Of a stretch of 12,488 nucleotides of DNA, positions 7,901 through 12,488 are shown piece after piece. Positions within the stretch are counted from its first letter, which is position 1. Each line of letters begins with the position of its first letter. The notes beneath the pieces are model-generated. The model made no database searches. It had not been told where the DNA came from and saw only the letters and a list, made by a program, of their open reading frames with translations. The stretch lies in assembly GCA_005791855.1 (NCBI GenBank), contig SXUH01000381.1:1-12488 (forward strand), in the 5' to 3' direction. A program made the translations under genes and the position numbers. The stretch is from Bdellovibrionales bacterium (GTDB taxonomy: Bacteria; Bdellovibrionota; Bacteriovoracia; Bacteriovoracales; Bacteriovoracaceae).

Positions 7901-8331
7901 GGCTCGAGGAAAGGCATGTGGAGGTGCTTGAAGAGGAACCTCGAATCGGCAGGCGTCGAGGTCGAGATCGACCACGGGTCATCTCCCACCGCGACCACCA
8001 CGCCGGCGGTGGTCCCGTCCGCCCGCTTCCCCGGGTTGGCGAAGTTCCCCACCGAGAGCGCGTCGGACGCCACGTGGAGTCCCATGGACTTCATGGCGAC
8101 GAGGACGTTCTGCCCCGCCAGCTTCGCGCCGGAGGCCATCGCCGCGGCGTTGGCTTCGGAGTTCGCGATGACGACGCGGACGCCTTTCTTGGCGAGCTCT
8201 TCCTTCTCAGAATTCAGGATGTTGAAGAAGTCCGCGAGCGGAGACCCGGGGTACCCGGTGTAGAGATGGAAGCCTGCTTCGAGGGCACCCTGGACCAGGA
8301 GTTCGTTGCCGTTTAGGATCTTAAAGCTCAT
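4930..8331 (-). CDS. Fused indolepyruvate:ferredoxin oxidoreductase (IorA-IorB type)
   Basis: A 1133-residue cytoplasmic enzyme that oxidatively decarboxylates aryl-pyruvates (indolepyruvate, phenylpyruvate type) to aryl-acetyl-CoA, passing electrons to ferredoxin. Domains in order: pyrimidine-binding domain (1-190, YTGYPGSPL at 24-32 and the glutamate in NSEANAAA); linking domain (215-370); thiamine-diphosphate domain (395-600, CPGCPHR at 397-403, MGDS at 471-474, NDNTAMTG at 501-508); a cysteine-rich iron-sulfur region (C609, C612, C615, C621, C642, C648, C654); the gamma-type domain (700-895, GVGGSGV at 706-712, GLAQRNGSVISHL at 741-753); and a C-terminal tail (930-1133) like DUF6537 of fused proteobacterial members. 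Length fits the fused family. ATG 8331 is the first in-frame start after a promoter. It heads a three-gene operon. The exact 2-oxo acid substrate cannot be told from sequence. Confidence 0.93.
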   Translation of the reverse strand: MSFKILNGNELLVQGALEAGFHLYTGYPGSPLADFFNILNSEKEELAKKGVRVVIANSEANAAAMASGAKLAGQNVLVAMKSMGLHVASDALSVGNFANPGKRADGTTAGVVVAVGDDPWSISTSTPADSRFLFKHLHMPFLEPSSPQELKDWMGKALDLSQKSSVYVGILLTTFMAEGGGRVEVYGEKELGHELVTLNPKEFNLTANVMVPPNSLVADREMIQSRFPRVQKVLAELNLDQTFGPNGSERGIIAAGGVFETLKQVLEESGLLEHFSLYKAASSYPFNEAQLLPFLRKTRTLIVVEEKRGFLEAELKDLVGKHQLPVEIFGKEFRTGEKFVEGFPAFGGLSYEIIYSKLNLVLDVLDWKDQKEPCALDTLPVTSKLDLLIPKRLPTFCPGCPHRETLSIMKDIRATLADKDVNLISHGDVGCYSLSFLEPFKEMHDLSAMGQGGALGAGTDLFTTNPSVVLMGDSTFFHSGMTSISNSVQMGHNITYILLDNDNTAMTGHQVTPRTGVSVEGLVRPRQNMLDVARSLKVSEAVEVNPSDRYFYKNLLLELIQRPGVKVVVSNKECGLTFHGRKKREERKLFGAGETEAVRSFYQINTLACEDCRACVEMTGCPGLSQTFDAYGTKVMIDPQICVSDSYCTKIKACPSFELVEVHDYHPTKYKEKGTAAPQWNLPAPQIGKSLEEISSGADFRAIVIGVGGSGVTTISRVVAEAASSMGGRTDLEFKFMDQKGLAQRNGSVISHLSIYSEKKSHGPVVPLGTADLILSPDLLEGARAIEYLGPGGLLVVDSEFQVPLSILLDSGIEGDVTTTRALQEELLSKLGPRVIIAPLKKMSYEKFQRPVYSSAMILGVAFQAGRLPFTEADLKVALKEAVPKAEFESNWQAFMMGREWFLGKDTVSSAAPAADSSQTMKRSVALAAYPWQSKEKFINTWLTQTSLFAKQFPSIPRDHIAKYVHDLIVYDQGLRLGEFYQDALQLKKHVHEDDLAIALRTLAKTYWIKDEVFVSHLMISPLKTEADQKQYRDLGTSYKVVHINRPAFDVLGKKFEFDFSPKPWMLKLMRHLRILRLLMPDWHRKERSIAQEIRAELLAGPISRKRLKELDNIKGYREVRYKAAGKFLGTSG

Positions 8332-8360
8332 TGTATTATCTCTTAGGTAAAGCTATTCTG

Positions 8361-8389
8361 GTTATACTCCGAAGCCCGCATTTGGGCAA
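8361..8389 (-). promoter_or_regulatory. Sigma70-like promoter of the oxidoreductase operon
   Basis: Read leftward, TTGCCC (8389-8384) and TATAAC (8366-8361) are separated by exactly 17 bases. The -10 box matches the consensus at 5 of 6 positions and the -35 at 4 of 6. Transcription would start near 8354, about 22 bases before ATG 8331. The same spot on the plus strand reads TATACT (8363-8368) but lacks a good -35. Confidence 0.6.
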
Positions 8390-8420
8390 ACGGACAAATC
8401 AGCAAACAAGGACATAAAAC

Positions 8421-8927
8421 ATGGAAGAAACACCGATCTCCATATCCCAATCCGTGGCCATCCTGGTGGACGGAAACAACATCGAACGCTCGCTGGAATC
8501 GGAGCACAGAACCCAGAGTATCATGATTAACTTCGACGTGCTCATCCCGCGGCTCCTGAAGGGCCGTGGCCTTAACCGACTCATCTATTTCCGAGAAGGG
8601 AAGAACATCTCTTCGAAGCTCGCGGACCGGCTCCAGAGCAAGTACCACGGCTCGGTCATCCCCTGCCACAAGTCCGCAGATATTCCACTTAGTATTAAAG
8701 CCACCCAGCTCGCCAGTAAGGTAGACGCCATCATCATCCTCTCCGGCGACTCGGACTACGTGGAGCTCGTCCGGCACCTCAAGGGCGCCGGGGTCCGGGT
8801 GGAAGTCTGTGCGGTTGAATCGACTACTGCGGAGGTCCTGCGGGAGGAAGCGGACTACTTCGAACCCATGGTTAAGGAAGACTGCTTCTCCCTTAACCAG
8901 GGTCAGAATAAAAAGAAGAGGCGCTGA
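8421..8927 (+). CDS. NYN/LabA-like PIN-fold protein, putative RNase
   Basis: A 168-residue cytoplasmic protein of the NYN (PIN-like) nuclease fold. The first strand and acidic residue are in VAILVDGNNIE (12-22). The middle element ADIPLSIKATQLASKVDAI (86-104) corresponds to the K/D-x-x-D segment before the core strand. ILSGDSDYVELVRHL (106-120) is the classic SGDSDF-type motif with D110 and D112. V125-C130 is the next strand. Acidic residues D17, D87, D102, D110 and D112 could form the metal site, so RNase activity is plausible. The C-terminus ends in KKKRR, a possible RNA-binding tail. Start is ATG 8421, with AAGGA (8408-8412) 8 bases before it. The gene is divergent from the oxidoreductase operon and convergent with the peroxiredoxin-like gene. 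The cellular target is unknown; PIN proteins can be toxins, but no antitoxin-like partner is seen. Confidence 0.87.
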   Translation: MEETPISISQSVAILVDGNNIERSLESEHRTQSIMINFDVLIPRLLKGRGLNRLIYFREGKNISSKLADRLQSKYHGSVIPCHKSADIPLSIKATQLASKVDAIIILSGDSDYVELVRHLKGAGVRVEVCAVESTTAEVLREEADYFEPMVKEDCFSLNQGQNKKKRR

Positions 8928-9635
8928 TTATTTCTTGAGGGCCCGGGCAGCTTTCAGAACGGTCTCGGGCTCCGCTCGCACTCTGAAGTCCGCGTCGACG
9001 AAGGCGAAGGCGATCTTCCCGTCTTTATCGATCACGTAGGTCGCGGGGATCGAGAGTTCGTTGTTGCTGTTCCCCTGGTAGACGGTGAGGTCGATGCCGT
9101 TCTTCTTGAGCTCCTGGACGATCTTCTCGTCGGCCTTGTAGACCAGGCCGAACTTCCGGGCGATGGCGTGGCCCTCGTCGCTCACGAGGTCGTAGGTGAG
9201 CTCGTTGCTCGCCATGGTCTTGGCGGACATGTCGACCGTGTCCGGAGAGACGCCGAGGACCTGGGCTCCGGCGCGCTTGAAGTCCTTGAGGTACTTCTCG
9301 TAGTGCTTCATCTCGGCCACGCAGTACGGACACCAGCCGCCGCGGTAGAACTTCAGGACCAGGGGGCCCCGGCCGTAGACGCTCTTGAGCGGGAGCTTCT
9401 CTCCGCCGATGGTCACTTCGGCTTCCGGCGCGTTGTCGCCGACCTTCAAAGAGCGCTTCTCGATGCCCGAGTCTTTCAGGTCCTTGATGTTTTTATTGTA
9501 GAGCTGGACCACTTCCTTTGGCATCTTCTCGGCGAAGGTCTTATTCAGCTGGGCATTGATCTCTCCCAGTTCGCCGGTGGGTCTGGCCTGGGCGAAGTTC
9601 ATGAGGACGAGGAAACTCAGTACGATTTTTAACAC
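8928..9635 (-). CDS. Exported peroxiredoxin-like (AhpC/TSA) protein
   Basis: A 235-residue thiol peroxidase-like protein of the thioredoxin fold, probably periplasmic. The N-terminus is a Sec signal peptide (MLK, hydrophobic core 4-13, AQA at 15-17, likely cleavage before R18). A helical segment (20-60) precedes the core domain (62-230). FYRGGWCPYC (96-105) is the hallmark of the peroxiredoxin-like 2 group, with C102 in the peroxidatic-type position and C105 as partner. IPATYVIDKDGKI (196-208) carries the cis-proline loop typical of thioredoxin folds. Probable role: reduction of peroxides in the envelope. The electron donor is not encoded nearby. Start is GTG 9635, with AAGGAG 6 bases before it. 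A later in-frame ATG would cut into the signal peptide. Its TAA abuts the TGA of the NYN gene with no base between. Confidence 0.9.
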   Translation of the reverse strand: MLKIVLSFLVLMNFAQARPTGELGEINAQLNKTFAEKMPKEVVQLYNKNIKDLKDSGIEKRSLKVGDNAPEAEVTIGGEKLPLKSVYGRGPLVLKFYRGGWCPYCVAEMKHYEKYLKDFKRAGAQVLGVSPDTVDMSAKTMASNELTYDLVSDEGHAIARKFGLVYKADEKIVQELKKNGIDLTVYQGNSNNELSIPATYVIDKDGKIAFAFVDADFRVRAEPETVLKAARALKK

Positions 9636-9651
9636 AGAACGCTCCTTGTTT

Positions 9652-9681
9652 TTGACAATCTTATTCGAATGGGTGAAAGAT
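9652..9681 (+). promoter_or_regulatory. Candidate promoter of hppD
   Basis: A perfect TTGACA (9652-9657) is followed 18 bases later by AAAGAT (9676-9681), a weak -10 with 3 of 6 matches. It lies in the 77-base AT-rich divergent gap between the peroxiredoxin-like gene and hppD. The poor -10 may mean activator dependence or that the true -10 lies elsewhere. Confidence 0.4.
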
Positions 9682-9712
9682 TGTGATGTTTTAATTACCA
9701 GAGGGGAACAAC

Positions 9713-10768
9713 GTGTCGCAGAATCCAGCAGGCTTGAAGAACATCGATCACCTTGAATTTACCGTGGATTCCTTTGACTCCCCTACAGTAAAACTTTTCA
9801 CAACAATGGGATTTACTCAAACAGCAGAGAGTCAAGATTCGAGACTTTTTTCCCAGGGGCAGGTCCGGTTCCTAGTGAAAGGTTCGACGGAACCCACAAG
9901 CCTTTCCAGGAAGTACTTTAAGGCGCATGGCGAAGGGGTGAGTAAGATCTCTTTCCAGGTTGAAAGTGTTGAAAAGGCCCTCGACATTACACTTAAAAAC
10001 GGAGCGAAGCTTCTCCAGGATTTCAAAACCATCGAAACCGAGCACGGGAAGACTAAGACGGCGTCGATCCAGGGCTTCGGAGACGTGGTGAACGAATTCG
10101 TCGAGAGGCCAGCCACCGAATTCCGGCCCGGGTTCAGGAACGTCGATCGAGATCCCAAGGCGCAGCCTCTCAGGACCCGCGTCTCTCGCATCGACCACTT
10201 GACCAACAACGTCCCGAAGGGCCAGATGGACCACTGGGTGGAGTTCTACAAGCGGACCTACGGGTTCGTGGAGACCCGGTACTTCGACATCAAGGGATCG
10301 AAGACGGGACTCAATTCCAAAGTGGTGCAGCTGCAGGACAACTCCATCATCATCCCCATCAACGAACCGGAGAAGGAAAACGGCAAGTCTCAGATCCAGG
10401 AGTTCCTGGACATCCACAAGGGCCCCGGGGTCCAGCACATCGCCCTCATGACTCCGGACATCATCTCGACCGTGGAAGAGCTCCGGAGCCGGGACGTGAA
10501 GTTCCTCGAGGTCCCGGCGACCTACTACGAGGACATCCCGAAGCGACCGTTCAAGGTGGAGGAAGACATCAAGATCCTCGAGAGGCTCAAGCTCCTCACC
10601 GACGGAGACGCCGACGGGTACCTCCTGCAGATCTTCTCCGAGACCTACATCGGTCCGGTCTTCTTCGAGTACATCCAGCGGAAGAACCACTGGGGCTTCG
10701 GGAACGGTAACTTCCAGGCCCTCTTCGACGCCATCGAAAGAGACCAGATGAAGCGCGGGTACCTCTAG
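9713..10768 (+). CDS. hppD: 4-hydroxyphenylpyruvate dioxygenase
   Basis: A 351-residue non-haem iron dioxygenase that converts 4-hydroxyphenylpyruvate to homogentisate in tyrosine breakdown, a cytoplasmic step. Length is normal for bacterial members. Two vicinal-oxygen-chelate domains are visible: an N-terminal structural half (10-135) and a catalytic half (157-330). Iron ligands are H162 (RIDHLTNNV), H242 (GPGVQHIAL) and E319 (PVFFEYIQRK). The C-terminal helix region FGNGNFQALFDAIE (329-342) is the typical lid with its phenylalanines. Start is GTG 9713 with GAGGGG (9701-9706) before it. No homogentisate dioxygenase is in the window, so the pathway genes must lie elsewhere, or homogentisate may be a pigment or quinone precursor. 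The first 300 bases use AT-rich codons (ACA, GTA, AAA, CTT) quite unlike the rest. The stop overlaps that of the convergent permease. Confidence 0.96.
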   Translation: MSQNPAGLKNIDHLEFTVDSFDSPTVKLFTTMGFTQTAESQDSRLFSQGQVRFLVKGSTEPTSLSRKYFKAHGEGVSKISFQVESVEKALDITLKNGAKLLQDFKTIETEHGKTKTASIQGFGDVVNEFVERPATEFRPGFRNVDRDPKAQPLRTRVSRIDHLTNNVPKGQMDHWVEFYKRTYGFVETRYFDIKGSKTGLNSKVVQLQDNSIIIPINEPEKENGKSQIQEFLDIHKGPGVQHIALMTPDIISTVEELRSRDVKFLEVPATYYEDIPKRPFKVEEDIKILERLKLLTDGDADGYLLQIFSETYIGPVFFEYIQRKNHWGFGNGNFQALFDAIERDQMKRGYL

Positions 10769-10773
10769 AGGTA
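10760..10773. repeat. 14-bp perfect palindrome spanning two convergent stop codons
   Basis: TACCTCTAGAGGTA equals its own reverse complement. The central CTAG supplies TAG to both hppD (10766-10768) and the permease (10767-10765). Because of the symmetry, both proteins end in Tyr-Leu-stop from the codons TAC CTC TAG. There is no loop and no T-run, so it is not a normal intrinsic terminator. Confidence 0.9.
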
Positions 10774-11535
10774 GTTCCTCAGGACGTCGTAGCTGAGCTT
10801 CAAGATGGTGAGGAAGACGATCCCCCGGAGGAGTCCCCGGACGAATTCGTTTCCCTTGAGCAGGGCCAGGCGCACGCCGACGAGGGCCCCGAGGACGTTG
10901 AACACCATCATCGGAAGCGCGAAGCTGAAGAGGAAGGTTCCCTTAAACACGAAGAGCAGGATCGCCGCCAGGTTGGTCGTCAGGTTGATGATCTTGGCGT
11001 AGGCCGATCCCTGCACGAAGGTCATCCCGAGGAGACCCACGAAGGCGATGATGAGGAAGCTCCCCGTCCCCGGCCCGAAGAAGCCGTCGTAGAACCCGAC
11101 GAGCGTGCCGATGAGGAGCGGCTTCCACACGGGGATCTCCACGTTGGGATCGTGGTCCTTGATGCCGAAGGTTTTACTGCGGATGGTGGTGAGGAAGACG
11201 CAGAAGAGCAGGACGATGAAGAGCGGCCGGAGGAACTCGTTGCTCACGATGGAGACCGTGTACGCACCGAGGAATGACGACACGAACGCGCTCATGATGG
11301 CGGGAATAATTATGGTCTTCAGGTACGGAATCTGCCGAGAGTACCGGTAAGTTGAGACGGCGGTTCCGGTAACAGAAACGATCTTGTTGGTTCCGAGGAT
11401 GGTAACTATAGGAAACTGCGGCAAGACCATCATCAGAGCTGGCAACTGGATGAGTCCCCCGCCTCCGACGATGGAATCCACAAAACCTGCGGCAAAAGAC
11501 GCTAAACAAAGGAGAATGAGATCGTAGCTAACCAT
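10765..11535 (-). CDS. TauE/SafE-family membrane permease
   Basis: A 256-residue inner-membrane protein of the sulfite exporter TauE/SafE (TSUP) family, which moves small organic or sulfur anions. Two family repeats are visible. The first opens with LASFAAGFVDSIVGGGGLIQLPAL (11-34); the second opens with LIGTLVGFYDGFFGPGTGSF (141-160). Hydrophobic segments lie near 5-20, 28-48, 72-95, 102-118, 138-155, 159-175, 185-200, 203-225 and 235-250, consistent with about eight membrane spans. Start is ATG 11535; no strong Shine-Dalgarno is seen (GAGG is about 19 bases upstream). The 5' 200 bases are AT-rich relative to the body. It is convergent with hppD and divergent from the phosphate-binding lipoprotein gene. 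Substrate cannot be predicted from sequence. Confidence 0.9.
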   Translation of the reverse strand: MVSYDLILLCLASFAAGFVDSIVGGGGLIQLPALMMVLPQFPIVTILGTNKIVSVTGTAVSTYRYSRQIPYLKTIIIPAIMSAFVSSFLGAYTVSIVSNEFLRPLFIVLLFCVFLTTIRSKTFGIKDHDPNVEIPVWKPLLIGTLVGFYDGFFGPGTGSFLIIAFVGLLGMTFVQGSAYAKIINLTTNLAAILLFVFKGTFLFSFALPMMVFNVLGALVGVRLALLKGNEFVRGLLRGIVFLTILKLSYDVLRNYL

Positions 11536-11587
11536 ATGACTTTAAAGGCTAGTGCCTCGCTGCGTATATGTAAAGATTAATCACTCC

Positions 11588-11605
11588 GTTAAGACTAGGT
11601 TAAGA
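11588..11605 (+). promoter_or_regulatory. Pho-box-like direct repeats upstream of the PstS-like gene
   Basis: Two exact copies of GTTAAGA (11588-11594 and 11599-11605) are separated by CTAG, giving an 11-bp period. PhoB/PhoP-family response regulators bind 7-bp direct repeats spaced by 4 bases in the same way, although the E. coli repeat sequence differs. A further TTAA lies at 11577-11580, 12 bases before the first. Candidate -10 boxes downstream are TATAGA (11630-11635) and TATGAT (11642-11647), with no good -35, as expected for an activated promoter. The site lies in the gap shared with the divergent permease gene. Confidence 0.5.
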
Positions 11606-11669
11606 ATGAAATTCTTAGTAAAAAAAAGGTATAGATTTGGCTATGATCTGCGAAATTTGAGGGTACCCC

Positions 11670-12488
11670 ATGCGCGCGCTTATCTTACTAAGTTTCCTAC
11701 TGCTTGGCTGTTCGAAGAACAGCGATGTTTTGATCATCCAAAACAAGGGGTCGGATACGCTGGTTAACCTCGCCCAGGCCTGGGCCGAGGAGTACAAAGC
11801 CGTCAAACCGTCCATCGCCATCGCCGTCTCCGGCGGAGGCTCCGGCACCGGGATCGCGGCCCTGATCAACGGGACCGTCGACATCGCGAATTCCTCTCGG
11901 GCGATGAAGGACGAGGAGAAGGAAGAGGCCAAGAAGAACAACGGGAAGGAGATCAAGGAGTTCATCGTCGGGATGGACGCCCTCGCGGTCTTCGTCCACC
12001 CGAAGAATCCGCTGGAGGGCCTCTCCATCGAGGAAGTCGCCTGCATCTACGGTGAGGGTGGGAAGTGCACCTACTGGCACGACATCCGCGGCACGGTGGT
12101 TCCGAAGTGCAAGGACAACAAGATCATCCGCGTCTCGCGGCAGTCGAACTCCGGAACCTACCAGTACTTCCGTGAAGCTACTCTCGGGAAGAAGCGGGAC
12201 CTGAAGCTCGGCTCCATGGACCTCAACGGCTCGAGAGAATCCATCGACCTGGTGGAGAACACCCCGTGTGCCATCGGGTACTCGGGCATGGGGTACCTGA
12301 GTAAGCACGTGAAAGCCGTTTGCATCAAGAAGACCGAAGACTCCGAGTGCATCAAGCCGACCCTCGAAACCGCCACCGACAAGAGTTACCCGATCTCCCG
12401 GGAGCTATACATGTACACGTCCGGGACCCCCTCCCCCGAAGTCCAGGCCTACATGGACTGGACCCAAGATGAGAGAGCCCGGGCCATC
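11670..12488 (+). CDS. PstS-like phosphate-binding lipoprotein, N-terminal part (3' end outside window)
   Basis: The first 273 residues are present and the frame is open to the window end. A lipoprotein signal is clear: MRALILLSFLLLGCSK, with lipobox LLGC and lipidated C14. After it come a strand and GSDT (27-30), then SGGGSGTGIAAL (54-65), the anion-binding loop of phosphate-type periplasmic binding proteins. DIANSSRAM (71-79) and RQSNSGTYQYF (156-166), with the R...SGT motif, are further ligand-loop features of PstS-like proteins. IEEVACIYGEG also fits the family. Likely role: high-affinity phosphate capture for a PstCAB transporter, whose genes would lie downstream. Start is ATG 11670 with GAGGG (11659-11663) 6 bases before it. 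Extra cysteines (near 125, 133, 150) are unusual for the family. A Pho-box-like repeat lies upstream. Specificity for phosphate over another oxyanion is inferred. Confidence 0.88.
   Translation, partial: MRALILLSFLLLGCSKNSDVLIIQNKGSDTLVNLAQAWAEEYKAVKPSIAIAVSGGGSGTGIAALINGTVDIANSSRAMKDEEKEEAKKNNGKEIKEFIVGMDALAVFVHPKNPLEGLSIEEVACIYGEGGKCTYWHDIRGTVVPKCKDNKIIRVSRQSNSGTYQYFREATLGKKRDLKLGSMDLNGSRESIDLVENTPCAIGYSGMGYLSKHVKAVCIKKTEDSECIKPTLETATDKSYPISRELYMYTSGTPSPEVQAYMDWTQDERARAI

Noticed and set aside
6830..7975. A 381-codon frame on the same strand as the oxidoreductase, shifted in phase
   Set aside because: Arg/Pro/Gly-rich out-of-frame translation of a conserved enzyme; no start signal or motif.
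8421..8927. NYN/PIN-fold gene as the toxin of a toxin-antitoxin pair
   Set aside because: No small antitoxin-like gene lies on the same strand next to it; both neighbours are on the opposite strand and are metabolic or redox genes.
11661..11668. GGGTACCC palindrome next to the PstS-like start codon
   Set aside because: Eight bases with no loop; it overlaps the Shine-Dalgarno and is easily expected by chance.
11697..12308. A 203-codon minus-strand frame opposite the PstS-like gene
   Set aside because: The plus strand has a lipobox, a Shine-Dalgarno and phosphate-binding motifs running to the window end, so the minus frame is a shadow.

Overview
The window is 12.5 kb of gene-dense, GC-rich bacterial chromosome. 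It holds twelve protein genes: ten complete and two cut by the window edges. I see no rRNA, tRNA, CRISPR array, insertion sequence, integrase or phage gene. The organism is Gram-negative by inference, from a Sec signal peptide, a lipoprotein lipobox and proteobacterial-type protein families. The fused indolepyruvate oxidoreductase and the degenerate HD-GYP protein would suit a deltaproteobacterial or Bdellovibrionota-like lineage, but I cannot fix the taxon from sequence alone. Gene bodies show strong codon preference (CTC, ATC, TTC, AAG, GAG). Several gene ends and the intergenic gaps are markedly more AT-rich.

Layout. Bases 2-2974 (+): the 3' half of thrS overlaps ddl (D-Ala-D-Ala ligase) by 4 bases, and a degenerate HD-GYP-type protein follows 22 bases later. 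These three look like one transcription unit. Bases 2975-3344: an AT-rich gap, then a 72-codon gene with a near-perfect Shine-Dalgarno and an ExoX C-terminal-like motif, then a GC-rich hairpin between convergent genes. Bases 3345-8331 (-): a tight three-gene operon read leftward. It encodes a 1133-residue fused indolepyruvate:ferredoxin oxidoreductase, a Nudix plus metallo-beta-lactamase fusion that overlaps it by 4 bases (ATGA), and a 79-residue unknown protein 2 bases further on. A good sigma70-like promoter lies ahead of the operon.

Bases 8421-8927 (+): an NYN/PIN-like nuclease-fold protein, divergent from the operon. Bases 8928-9635 (-): an exported peroxiredoxin-like thiol protein, convergent with the NYN gene with no base between the stops. 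Bases 9713-10768 (+): 4-hydroxyphenylpyruvate dioxygenase. Bases 10765-11535 (-): a TauE/SafE-family membrane permease whose stop codon is interlocked with the dioxygenase stop inside a 14-bp perfect palindrome. Bases 11670-12488 (+): the N-terminal part of a PstS-like phosphate-binding lipoprotein that runs off the window. It is preceded by two exact 7-bp repeats at an 11-bp period that resemble a Pho box.

Theme. Two enzymes act on 2-oxo acids derived from aromatic amino acids: the oxidoreductase oxidatively decarboxylates aryl-pyruvates to aryl-acetyl-CoA, and the dioxygenase converts 4-hydroxyphenylpyruvate to homogentisate. The Nudix/MBL fusion translationally coupled to the oxidoreductase may process a CoA-linked or nucleotide product, but that is inference. 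The rest is housekeeping: translation, cell wall, phosphate uptake and redox. I do not find a convincing new defence or mobile system. The most interesting items are the Nudix-MBL/79-residue operon, the Pho-box-like repeats, the convergent palindromic stops, and a slippery A7 run at a domain boundary in thrS.
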